Shown piece after piece: positions 8,122-16,213 of a stretch of 37,465 nucleotides of DNA. The notes beneath the pieces are model-generated. The model was not told the origin of the DNA, ran no database searches, and worked only from the letters and a program-made list of their open reading frames with translations. The DNA comes from Actinomycetota bacterium (GTDB lineage Bacteria; Actinomycetota; Acidimicrobiia; Acidimicrobiales; Iamiaceae), in NCBI GenBank assembly GCA_963169755.1, contig CAUJFC010000033.1, positions 1 to 37,465 of the forward strand. Reading direction: 5' to 3'. Position numbers and translations under genes: made by a program. The first letter of the stretch is position 1. Every line of letters starts with the position of its first letter.

Positions 8122-9210
8122 ATGTCTGACGCCCCATCAGAATCCTCTGCCTCCGATCCGCTTCACACCCGTCTGTGTGAGTTGGTGGGCTGCCGCCTTC
8201 CGGTGGTCCAGACCGGGATGGGCTGGGTGTCGGGCGCCAACCTGACCGCCGCCACCGTGGCCGCCGGGGGACTGGGGATCCTGGCTTCGATCACCATGAC
8301 CGGCGACGAGTTCCGCCGGGCGGTATCCAAGGTTCGTGAGGCCACCGACGGAACTTTCGGGGTAAACCTGCGGGCCGGTCAGGTCGACCTCGAGGATCGC
8401 ATCACCTGGGCGGCAGGTCAGGGAGTGAAGGTGTTCTCCTTTGCTGGAGCCCCCACTCGTGACGCCATCGCTCGCATCCACGACGCGGGCGGGTTGGTCA
8501 TGCCCACGGTGGGGGCTCGCCGCCACGCCGAGAAGATGCTGGAGTGGGGGGTGGACGCTGTGATCGCCCAGGGTGGGGAGGGCGGCGGTCACACCGGCGA
8601 GGTGCCGACCTCGCTGCTGCTACCGCAGGTGGTGGAGGCGGTCGGCGAGCACATCCCGGTGGTGGGAGCCGGTGGTTTCCATTCCGGGGCCGGCCTGGTA
8701 GCTGCACTGGCCTACGGGGCCGACGGCATCGCCATGGGAACCCGCTTTCTGTTGACCGCCGAGAGCCGGGTGCCAGAGGCCATCAAGGGCCACTACACCA
8801 ACGCTTCCGTGTTCGACACCGTGGTGACCACCGCCCTCGACGGTGCCCCGCAGCGGGTCATCCGCACTCCGCTCATCAACGAGCTGGACAAGGCGTCGAT
8901 CGTGACCCGCCTGCCTCGGGCGGCGGCCCGGGCCCTGGCCTTCCGAAAGCAGACCGGCACATCGCTGCGTGATCTGGTCAGAGAAGGCCTGGCCATGCGC
9001 AAGAGCCAGGATCTCACCTGGCCTCAGCTGGCCATGGCCGCCAACGCGCCCATGTTGATCAAGGCCGCGCTGGTCGACGGTGATTCGTCAGTGGGGGTGC
9101 TGCCCACCGGTCAGGTCACCGGTGTGATCGATGACCTTCCAACCGTGGCCGAGCTTCTGGACCGGCTCGAGGCCGAGGCCCGTACCACGCTGGCTCGCCT
9201 GGGGGCCTGA
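8122..9210 (+). CDS. ipdC: Nitronate monooxygenase-family flavoprotein, IpdC-like
   Basis: LCELVGCRLPVVQTGMGWVSGANLTAATVAAGGLGILAS; AQGGEGGGHTGEVPTSLLLPQVV; GAGGFHSGAGLVAALAYGADGIAMGTRFLLT. Confidence 0.82.
   Translation: MSDAPSESSASDPLHTRLCELVGCRLPVVQTGMGWVSGANLTAATVAAGGLGILASITMTGDEFRRAVSKVREATDGTFGVNLRAGQVDLEDRITWAAGQGVKVFSFAGAPTRDAIARIHDAGGLVMPTVGARRHAEKMLEWGVDAVIAQGGEGGGHTGEVPTSLLLPQVVEAVGEHIPVVGAGGFHSGAGLVAALAYGADGIAMGTRFLLTAESRVPEAIKGHYTNASVFDTVVTTALDGAPQRVIRTPLINELDKASIVTRLPRAAARALAFRKQTGTSLRDLVREGLAMRKSQDLTWPQLAMAANAPMLIKAALVDGDSSVGVLPTGQVTGVIDDLPTVAELLDRLEAEARTTLARLGA
8125..8141. promoter_or_regulatory. TCTGA-N7-TCAGA operator, copy 2 (TCTGACGCCCCATCAGA), overlapping the ipdC start
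   Basis: Palindrome begins immediately after the ipdC ATG; same motif as the other four sites. Confidence 0.55.
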
Positions 9211-9225
9211 CGGTCGGTGCCTCCT

Positions 9226-9242
9226 TCTGACGGGGCGTCAGA
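9226..9242. promoter_or_regulatory. TCTGA-N7-TCAGA operator, copy 3 (TCTGACGGGGCGTCAGA, perfect 7-bp arms)
   Basis: 15 nt upstream of the acyl-CoA dehydrogenase ATG at 9258; followed by -10-like TACGCT. Confidence 0.75.
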
Positions 9243-9257
9243 TACGCTCCGGCGGGT

Positions 9258-10439
9258 ATGGACCTGACCTGGAGCGCAGACGAGGAACAGTTCCGTGCTG
9301 AGGCGCGGACCTGGCTCGAGGCCAAGCTCGCCGCCTGGCGGGCTCGCCACGACAACCGGATCCTCTCGGGAGACACCACCGAGGGCTTCGCTCAACACCT
9401 CGACTGGGAGCGGACCCTGTTCGACGCCGGTTACGCCGCGGTCTCCTGGCCAACCGAGGTGGGTGGTCGGGGAGCCAGCCGCTGGGAGTGGCTGATCTTC
9501 GAGGAGGAGTACTACCGCGCCGGTGGACCCCAGCGGGTCACCCAGAACGGCATCTTCCTGCTGGCCCCGACCGTGTTCGAGTTCGGAAGTCCCGAGCAGC
9601 AGGCCCACATCCTGCCCCGCATGGCGTCGGCCCAGGATCTGTGGTGCCAGGGATGGAGTGAGCCCAACGCCGGCTCGGACCTGGCGTCGCTGTCCAGCCG
9701 GGCGGTGCGTGACGACGAGCGGGGCGGCTGGGTGCTCAACGGTCAGAAGACCTGGACCACCCGGGGTGCCTTCTGCACCCACCTGTTCGGGCTGTTCAGA
9801 ACCGACCCGGCCAGCGAACGCCACCGGGGCCTCACCTACCTGCTGGTGCCGCTGGACCTCGACGGTGTGACGGTGCGGGGCTTCGGTCGCCTCGACGGCG
9901 ACGAGGGGTTCGCCGAGGTGTTTTTCGAAGATGCTTTCCTTCCCGACGATGCTCTGCCCGGTGGGGTGGTGCTGGGTGGCGTGGGTGAAGGCTGGTCGGT
10001 GGCCATGGCCACCACCAGTTCCGAGCGGGGACTGACCCTGCGCTCACCCGGCCGTTTCTGTGCCACCGCCGACCGCCTGGTCAACCTCTACCGCGAGCGG
10101 TCAAAGGACCCTGACGCCCTCGACCCCGGTTTACGCGACCGGGTGGTGCAGGGATGGATCGCGGCCGAGGCTTACCGCTGGCAGACCCTTCAGACCGTCA
10201 CCGACGACGCCGAGGGACGCTCGGCCGGAGCGGCGTCGAGCTTCGTGAAGCTGTGGTGGTCAGAACTCGACGTGGCCCTGCACGAGACCGCTCTCGACAT
10301 CCTCGGCGCCGAAGCAGAACTCGACAACGTGTGGTCCAAGGGGTGGCAGTTCGCCCTGTCCGGGCCCATCTATGCCGGGACCAACGAGATCCAGCGCAAC
10401 ATCGCCGCCGAGCGGGTGCTCGGCCTGCCCAGGAAGTAG
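9258..10439 (+). CDS. Acyl-CoA dehydrogenase, FadE30-like
   Basis: MDLTWSADEEQFRAEARTWLEAKL; GWSEPNAGSDLASL; IYAGTNEIQRNIAAERVLGLPR. Confidence 0.85.
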   Translation: MDLTWSADEEQFRAEARTWLEAKLAAWRARHDNRILSGDTTEGFAQHLDWERTLFDAGYAAVSWPTEVGGRGASRWEWLIFEEEYYRAGGPQRVTQNGIFLLAPTVFEFGSPEQQAHILPRMASAQDLWCQGWSEPNAGSDLASLSSRAVRDDERGGWVLNGQKTWTTRGAFCTHLFGLFRTDPASERHRGLTYLLVPLDLDGVTVRGFGRLDGDEGFAEVFFEDAFLPDDALPGGVVLGGVGEGWSVAMATTSSERGLTLRSPGRFCATADRLVNLYRERSKDPDALDPGLRDRVVQGWIAAEAYRWQTLQTVTDDAEGRSAGAASSFVKLWWSELDVALHETALDILGAEAELDNVWSKGWQFALSGPIYAGTNEIQRNIAAERVLGLPRK

Positions 10440-10447
10440 GAGCAACC

Positions 10448-11524
10448 GTGCGCTTCGCTTTCACCGACGATCAGATCGCCTTCCGCGACGCCGTCAAAGA
10501 CCTGCTTTCCAAGGAGTGCCCGCCCGAGGTGGTGCGGGCCGCCTGGCCTGACGGCACCGACGACCACGGGGCCCGCAAGGGGGAGGGGGCCCGGGCCGAC
10601 GCCGACCGAGTGGCCAAGGTCTGGTCCGACCTGGCCGAAATGGGCGTTCTGGGAGTGGCGGTGGCCGAGGACCACGGCGGCCTGGGAATGGCCGAGACCG
10701 ACTGGGTGCTGCTGGCCGAGGAGACCGGCTACGCCGCCCTGCCCCACCCGTTCGTGGAGACCGCCTGTGTGGTGGCGCCGCTGCTCAGCGAGACGGGCGA
10801 CGGCGACGGGGTGCTGGGGGAGCTGGTCGACGGCACCCGCCAGGCCGGAGCGGTGTCACTCAACGGCAGCCTGGTGGCCTGGGGAGATGCCGTCACCTAC
10901 CTGGTGGCCCTGGACCGCAGAGGCGGAGAAGACGGCTGGTCGGCTCGTCGGATCACCGGCGGTGTGGCCCTCGGCGACGACGAGCACCACCGCCGCCATC
11001 TGGCTGATGCCCTCGACGCCGGTCGTCACCTGGTGCAGTTGGGAGCCTGGAAGGCCGATGCGACCCTGGGCGACACCGACGCCGCCCGCCGGGCGTTCGA
11101 CCGGGGGGCTCTGGGCACCGCTGCCCAACTGGTGGGGTTGGGTAGGCGCATGTTGGACCTGACGGTCGAGTACGCCGCCGAGCGTCGCCAGTTCGGGGTG
11201 CCGATCGGCACCCAGCAGGCCGTCAAGCATCACCTGGCCAATGTGGCCATGGGCCTGCGCTTCGCCGCTCCCGCGGTGTACGCCGCCGCTTGGAGCATGG
11301 CAACCGGCTCTCCGAACGCCAGCCGCGACGTTTCGGCCGCCAAATCGCTGGCATCCGACGCGGCACGCACCGCGGTGCGCAACACCCTCCAGTGCCACGG
11401 GGCCATCGGCTACACCGTCGAGTACGACCTTCACCTTTACCTGAAACGGGCCGAGGCCCTCAGCCGGGCTTGGGGCAACGCTGCTTGGCACCGTCGTCGG
11501 GTGGGCGACGCCCTGGACATCTGA
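10448..11524 (+). CDS. Acyl-CoA dehydrogenase, second subunit type (true start GTG 10448)
   Basis: MRFAFTDDQIAFRDAVKDLLSKECPPEVVRAAW; AAERRQFGVPIGTQQAVKHHLANVAMG; LQCHGAIGYTVEYDLHLYLKRA. Confidence 0.85.
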   Translation: MRFAFTDDQIAFRDAVKDLLSKECPPEVVRAAWPDGTDDHGARKGEGARADADRVAKVWSDLAEMGVLGVAVAEDHGGLGMAETDWVLLAEETGYAALPHPFVETACVVAPLLSETGDGDGVLGELVDGTRQAGAVSLNGSLVAWGDAVTYLVALDRRGGEDGWSARRITGGVALGDDEHHRRHLADALDAGRHLVQLGAWKADATLGDTDAARRAFDRGALGTAAQLVGLGRRMLDLTVEYAAERRQFGVPIGTQQAVKHHLANVAMGLRFAAPAVYAAAWSMATGSPNASRDVSAAKSLASDAARTAVRNTLQCHGAIGYTVEYDLHLYLKRAEALSRAWGNAAWHRRRVGDALDI

Positions 11525-11560
11525 GGTAACACCGGTCCGGTACCCTCACTGCGGGGAGGG

Positions 11561-11575
11561 GCCCGCCCTGCGGGC
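11561..11575 (+). terminator. GC-rich hairpin downstream of the acyl-CoA dehydrogenase pair
   Basis: GCCCGC-CCT-GCGGGC; no clear T tract. Confidence 0.4.
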
Positions 11576-11612
11576 TCACGCCGACTTCGACGATCACGCC
11601 GGGAGGCTGAAC

Positions 11613-11846
11613 ATGTGGGTGCAGGTCGATCCGACGCACGCCGGGGAGAAGAGCTGGATCAACCCCGACAGCATCATGCGCTGCGATGTGAACCAGGAGC
11701 CCACGCCGCCCTGGGCCATCCTCACCCTTCAGGACGGCACCGAGTGCACGGTCAGCGAGCCCCGCGCCATGAAGATCCTCGCCAAACTCCTCGGAACCGA
11801 ACTCCCCAAGAACCCCGATGCGGGCGAGGGCTACATCATGTTCTGA
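11613..11846 (+). CDS. Small conserved-looking hypothetical protein (77 aa)
   Basis: MWVQVDPTHAGEKSWINPDSIMRCDVNQEPTPPWAILTLQDGTECTVSEPRAMKILAKLLG; codon usage consistent with coding; between catabolic genes. Confidence 0.6.
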   Translation: MWVQVDPTHAGEKSWINPDSIMRCDVNQEPTPPWAILTLQDGTECTVSEPRAMKILAKLLGTELPKNPDAGEGYIMF

Positions 11847-11865
11847 GGCCGCGTTGGGCGGCTGA

Positions 11866-11882
11866 TCTGACGGGGCGTTAGA
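11866..11882. promoter_or_regulatory. TCTGA-N7-TCAGA-type operator, copy 4 (TCTGACGGGGCGTTAGA)
   Basis: 36 nt upstream of the fadA6-like ATG; one mismatch to the perfect palindrome; overlaps -10-like TAGATT. Confidence 0.7.
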
Positions 11883-11918
11883 TTTTCGGTCCCGTCCACC
11901 GCCCCAGGGAGCAGAACC

Positions 11919-13070
11919 ATGGCCGAGGCCTACATCGTCGACGCGGTCCGTACGCCGGTGGGCCGGCGGGGAGGGTCGTTGAGCACGATCCACCCGGCTG
12001 ACCTGGGAGCGGCGTCCATCAAGGCGCTCCTCGACCGCACCGGGATCGATCCCGGAGCCGTCGACGACGTCATCTTCGGCAACGTCGACTCGGTGGGTGG
12101 TCAGGCCGGCGACATCGCTCGCACCTGCTGGCTGGTGGCCGGGGGGCCCGAACATGTGCCGGGAACCACCGTCGACCGCCAGTGCGGCTCGGCCCAGCAG
12201 GCCATCCACTTCGCCGCCCAGGCGGTGATGGCCGGGGTCAACGATCTGGTGGTGGCCGGTGGGGTCCAGCAGATGTCGCAGATCCCGATCAGTTCGGCCA
12301 TGACCCTGGCCGCCGACCTCGGGTTCCCCGACCCCTTCAGCACCTCACCCGGCTGGGTGGCCCGTTACGGCCCCGACGAGGTGAGCCAGTTCCGGGGTGC
12401 CGAGATGATCGCCGAGAAGTGGGACATCTCCCGCGACGACATGGAGCAGTTCGCGGTCGAGTCCCACCAGCGGGCCATCGCGGCCCGTGACGAGGGCCGT
12501 TTCGAAGCCGAGATCGCCCCTCTGAACGGACTGTCCCACGACGAGGGTCCTCGCCAGCCCGACTGGGACAAGATCCGCAGCCTCAAGACCCTGGTGGAAG
12601 GCGGTCGGGTTACCGCCGCGGTGGCCAGCCAGATCAGCGACGCCTCGGCCAGCCTGCTCATCGCCTCCGAGCAGGCGGTGAAGGACCACGGCCTCACGCC
12701 CCGAGCCCGCATCCACCACATGAGCGTGCGCGGTGACGACCCCATCTACATGCTCACCGCCCCGATCCCCGCTACTCGCTACGCCCTCGAGAAGACCGGC
12801 ATGACAATGGCCGACATCGACGCCGTGGAGATCAACGAGGCCTTCGCCTCGGTGGTACTGGCCTGGGCCAAAGAGCTCGACCCCGACATGGCCACCGTCA
12901 ACCCCAATGGAGGGGCCATCGCCCTCGGTCATCCCCTGGGAGCCACCGGAGCACGGCTCATGACCACCCTGTTGAACTACCTCGAGCGCACCGGAGGCCG
13001 ATATGGCCTCCAGACCATGTGCGAGGGTGGGGGACAGGCCAACGTGACCATCATCGAACGTCTCGGCTGA
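11919..13070 (+). CDS. fadA6: Acetyl-CoA acetyltransferase (thiolase), FadA6-like
   Basis: AYIVDAVRTPVGRRGG; TVDRQCGSAQQAIHFAAQAVMAG; NPNGGAIALGHPLGATGARL; MCEGGGQANVTIIE. Confidence 0.85.
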   Translation: MAEAYIVDAVRTPVGRRGGSLSTIHPADLGAASIKALLDRTGIDPGAVDDVIFGNVDSVGGQAGDIARTCWLVAGGPEHVPGTTVDRQCGSAQQAIHFAAQAVMAGVNDLVVAGGVQQMSQIPISSAMTLAADLGFPDPFSTSPGWVARYGPDEVSQFRGAEMIAEKWDISRDDMEQFAVESHQRAIAARDEGRFEAEIAPLNGLSHDEGPRQPDWDKIRSLKTLVEGGRVTAAVASQISDASASLLIASEQAVKDHGLTPRARIHHMSVRGDDPIYMLTAPIPATRYALEKTGMTMADIDAVEINEAFASVVLAWAKELDPDMATVNPNGGAIALGHPLGATGARLMTTLLNYLERTGGRYGLQTMCEGGGQANVTIIERLG

Positions 13071-13141
13071 GGTCCCCTGCGCCCCCCGGGGTGCTCGGTA
13101 GTCTGCCCCTCACCCCATCCTCCGACGATCGGCGGCTCCTG

Positions 13142-13528
13142 ATGAGCTGGACCCCTCCACCCACCCCCGGTACTCCGCCGCCCTACGGCTACGGGGGGTA
13201 TGCCCAGCCGCCGGACCATCCTCAGGGCACCACCATTCTGGTGCTCGGCATCCTGAGTCTGGTGTTCTGCCAGATATTGGGGCCCTTCGCGTGGAGCATG
13301 GGTAGCAAGGCGCTCAAGGAGATCGACGCCAGCGGGGTTCCCTGCGGTAACCGAGGCTCGGTGCAGGCCGGGCGGATCTGCGGAATCGTGGCCTCGGTGT
13401 TGTTGATCCTTTCCCTTCTGGCCGTCGTCGCCGTGATCCTGCTGGCCATGGTCGGTACCACCGCCGAGACCAGGTTCGAACCGGTGGGTGAGACCATCGG
13501 GGCCTTCATCTCGGTGGCCGGCGTCTGA
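13142..13528 (+). CDS. DUF4190-like small membrane protein
   Basis: Pro/Gly/Tyr-rich N-terminus then two TM helices (TTILVLGILSLVFCQILGPFAWSMG, ICGIVASVLLILSLLAVVAVILLAMV). Confidence 0.75.
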   Translation: MSWTPPPTPGTPPPYGYGGYAQPPDHPQGTTILVLGILSLVFCQILGPFAWSMGSKALKEIDASGVPCGNRGSVQAGRICGIVASVLLILSLLAVVAVILLAMVGTTAETRFEPVGETIGAFISVAGV

Positions 13529-14357
13529 GGTCGTTGGTCCGGGTCTGGGGTTGTCGGAGTTGATACAAGGCCACTGCCAGGGCGGTGGCCACGTTCAGGG
13601 AGTCGACGCCTTGCGCCATGGGTATGGCGACACGGTGGTGAGCCCGGGCCATCGCCGCCGGGGTGAGGCCTGGCCCTTCGGCTCCAACCAGCACCGCCAC
13701 CGGCCCCGGGGGCAGGTCGCAGCGGTGAAGTTCGGTCAGCGAGGTGGAGGCGGTGGGGCTGAGCGCCACGGTTGTCACCCCGAGGGTGTCCAGGTCGTCG
13801 ATCCCCTCGGGCAGGGCTCGGCAGCCAAGGGTGGGTACCGCCAGCACGTGGCCCAGAGACACTCTCACCGACCGCCGGTAGAACGGGTCGGCGCACCCCG
13901 GGTCCAGCACCACGCCACCCACTCCGAAGGCGGCGGCGTTGCGGTAGATGGCCCCCAGGTTCTCATGGTCGTTCACGCCCTCGGCGACCACCAGTAGCTC
14001 GACGCCCTCGACCGACGCCGCCGTGGGCGGGGTGGGCGGTCGTCGATTGACCGACGCCAGGGCGCCACGATGCAGGTCGAAACCCACCACCTCGCGCAGC
14101 ACGTCCTCCTCGGCCACCACCACCTCGGGGAGGGGTATCTGGCGGGCGTCGAGAATCGGGGCGAGGCGGGCGTGAACCCGGGGAAGTACGGCCAGGCAAC
14201 GGATCTGCCAGTCAGGTAGCGCCAACAGTCGTTCGATGGCCAGGACACCTTCCACCACGAAGTAGTCACCGGCTCGTTCCACCCGACGGCGGTGGGCCGG
14301 GTCGTTGAGAGCGGTGAAGTCGCCCAGGCGCGGATCGGACGGGTCGGTGACCCTCAT
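13506..14357 (-). CDS. TrmH/SpoU family RNA methyltransferase
   Basis: VVAEGVNDHENLGAIYRNAAAFGVGGVVLDPGCADPFYRRSVRVSLGHVLAVP; LVGAEGPGLT; IPMAQGVDSLNVATALAVALYQL. Confidence 0.9.
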   Translation of the reverse strand: MRVTDPSDPRLGDFTALNDPAHRRRVERAGDYFVVEGVLAIERLLALPDWQIRCLAVLPRVHARLAPILDARQIPLPEVVVAEEDVLREVVGFDLHRGALASVNRRPPTPPTAASVEGVELLVVAEGVNDHENLGAIYRNAAAFGVGGVVLDPGCADPFYRRSVRVSLGHVLAVPTLGCRALPEGIDDLDTLGVTTVALSPTASTSLTELHRCDLPPGPVAVLVGAEGPGLTPAAMARAHHRVAIPMAQGVDSLNVATALAVALYQLRQPQTRTNDLRRRPPR

Positions 14358-14358
14358 C

Positions 14359-15207
14359 TCAGCGTCCCAGGAACTGGGTGTGCTGGTCGAGAGCGGCCAG
14401 GACTTCGTCTCGTCCGGCCGATGGGATGCGAAGCACCGTCTCGGTGATGCCCAGCGAGGCGTAGTGGTCGAGCTTCTCGGCGGTGGGGAGGGTGCCGAAG
14501 GGCACCACCGTCAGATCGGCAGGGTCACGGCCCGCGTCCTCGGCCGCCCGTCGTAGCTGGGGCAGGGTGTCGGCCACCCCGGCACCCCCGACCGGTATCC
14601 AACCGTCGGCGAACTCGGCAATGTGGGAGAACAAGGTGGGGCCGGGGGCGCCTCCCACCAGCACCGGCACCCCGCAGCGGCCCCGCACCTGCTGGACCGG
14701 CTTGGGCCAGGCCCATGAGGGACTGAGGTTCACGTGGTCACCTCGGAATGCGGCCACCTCATCTCCCCACAGCGCCTGCATGGCCAGTACCCGCTCGCGT
14801 ACCACCGCCCGTCGGTCGGCCTTGGTCACGCCGTGATCTTCGAGTTCTTCGATGTTCCAGCCGTAGCCGATCCCGAGGTGGATGCGCCCACCGGTGAGGT
14901 GGTCGAGGGTGGCAACCTCCTTGGCGGTCACGATCGGGTCCCGTTCAGCCAGCAGGGCGATGCCCGTACCCAGACGTACCCGGTCGGTCACCGCCGCCAT
15001 CATGGCCAGTGCCACGAAGGGATCCAGGGTGCGCTTGTACTCCTCGGCGATGGGCTCGCCCATGGGGGCCGGGGTGCGGCGGCTGGTGGGGATGTGGGTG
15101 TGCTCGGGCAGCCATATCGACGAGAACCCCCGGTCCTCCACCTCGCGGGCCAGGGTCACCGGGTCGATGGTGCGGTCGGTGAGGAAGATCGTCACTCCGA
15201 GATCCAT
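14359..15207 (-). CDS. LLM-class (F420-dependent type) oxidoreductase
   Basis: GFSSIWLPEHTHIP; LGTGIALLAERDPIVTAKEVATLDHLTGGRIHLGIGYGWNIEELEDHG. Confidence 0.88.
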   Translation of the reverse strand: MDLGVTIFLTDRTIDPVTLAREVEDRGFSSIWLPEHTHIPTSRRTPAPMGEPIAEEYKRTLDPFVALAMMAAVTDRVRLGTGIALLAERDPIVTAKEVATLDHLTGGRIHLGIGYGWNIEELEDHGVTKADRRAVVRERVLAMQALWGDEVAAFRGDHVNLSPSWAWPKPVQQVRGRCGVPVLVGGAPGPTLFSHIAEFADGWIPVGGAGVADTLPQLRRAAEDAGRDPADLTVVPFGTLPTAEKLDHYASLGITETVLRIPSAGRDEVLAALDQHTQFLGR

Positions 15208-15222
15208 GGGCGGGCACGCTAA

Positions 15223-15239
15223 TCTGACGCCTCGTCAGG
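15223..15239. promoter_or_regulatory. TCTGA-N7-TCAGA-type operator, copy 5 (TCTGACGCCTCGTCAGG), between divergent genes
   Basis: 15 nt from the LLM oxidoreductase start (15207, minus) and 46 nt from the SDR start (15286, plus). Confidence 0.7.
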
Positions 15240-15285
15240 AACCAGAGGGTCGTCCGCCGGGGCGGCTCCCCGTCCAAGGAGTCCC

Positions 15286-16203
15286 ATGGGTTCGATCTGT
15301 GAGGGTCGTGTCGTTGTAATCACCGGTGCCGGTCGGGGTATCGGTCGGGGTCATGCCCTGGAGTTCGCCCGTCAGGGTGCCAAGGTGGTGGTGAACGACA
15401 TCGGCGCCGAACTCGACGGCTCAGGTGGATCCACCGGCCCGGCCGGTGAGGTGGTGGACGAGATCCGGGCCATGGGGGGCGAAGCGGTGGCCAACGGCGA
15501 TGACATCTCCACCTGGGAGGGTGGCGCCAGCCTGGTCAAGACTGCCATCGACACCTTCGGAGATCTGCACGTAGTGGTCAACAACGCCGGTGTGGTGCGT
15601 GACCGCATGTTCGCCAATGCCACCGAGGACGAGTGGGACCTGACCATGCAGGTCCATCTGAAGGGTCACTTCACCACCTCCCGCCACGCCGCCGCCTATT
15701 GGCGAGACAAGGCCAAGGCCGGAGAGTCTGTTGATGCCCGGATCATCAACACCTCCTCCGGTGCCGGACTCATGGGCTCCATCGGACAGGCCGCCTACTC
15801 GGCCGCCAAGGGGGGAATCCTGGCGCTCACCCTGGTGCAGGCCGCAGAACTCGGTCGCTACGGGATCACCGTGAACGCCATCGCCCCGGCGGCCCGAACC
15901 CGAATGACCGAGCAGGTATTCGCCGCCACCATGGCCGCCCCCACCGAGACCGACGCCTTCGACGCCATGGCCCCCGAGAACGTGGCCCCCCTGGTCGTGT
16001 GGCTGGGCTCGCCGGACTCGGCGGGGGTCACCGGTCGGGTGTTCGAGGTGGAAGCCGGCAAGGTTTCGGTGGCCGACGGCTGGCACCACGGCCGAGTCAT
16101 CGACAAGGGCGCCCGCTGGGAGCCGATCGAAGTCGGAAACGCTGTACTGGAACTTCTGGCCGAGGCCCCGGCCCCGACCCCGGTGTACGGCGCTGGCGGC
16201 TGA
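15286..16203 (+). CDS. SDR family oxidoreductase (similar in type to the SDRs of the steroid catabolic region)
   Basis: GRVVVITGAGRGIGRGHALEFARQGAKVVVNDIGAELDGSGGSTGPAGEVVDEI; VNNAGVVRDRM; YSAAKGGILALT. Confidence 0.85.
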   Translation: MGSICEGRVVVITGAGRGIGRGHALEFARQGAKVVVNDIGAELDGSGGSTGPAGEVVDEIRAMGGEAVANGDDISTWEGGASLVKTAIDTFGDLHVVVNNAGVVRDRMFANATEDEWDLTMQVHLKGHFTTSRHAAAYWRDKAKAGESVDARIINTSSGAGLMGSIGQAAYSAAKGGILALTLVQAAELGRYGITVNAIAPAARTRMTEQVFAATMAAPTETDAFDAMAPENVAPLVVWLGSPDSAGVTGRVFEVEAGKVSVADGWHHGRVIDKGARWEPIEVGNAVLELLAEAPAPTPVYGAGG

Positions 16204-16213
16204 GCCCACCCCT

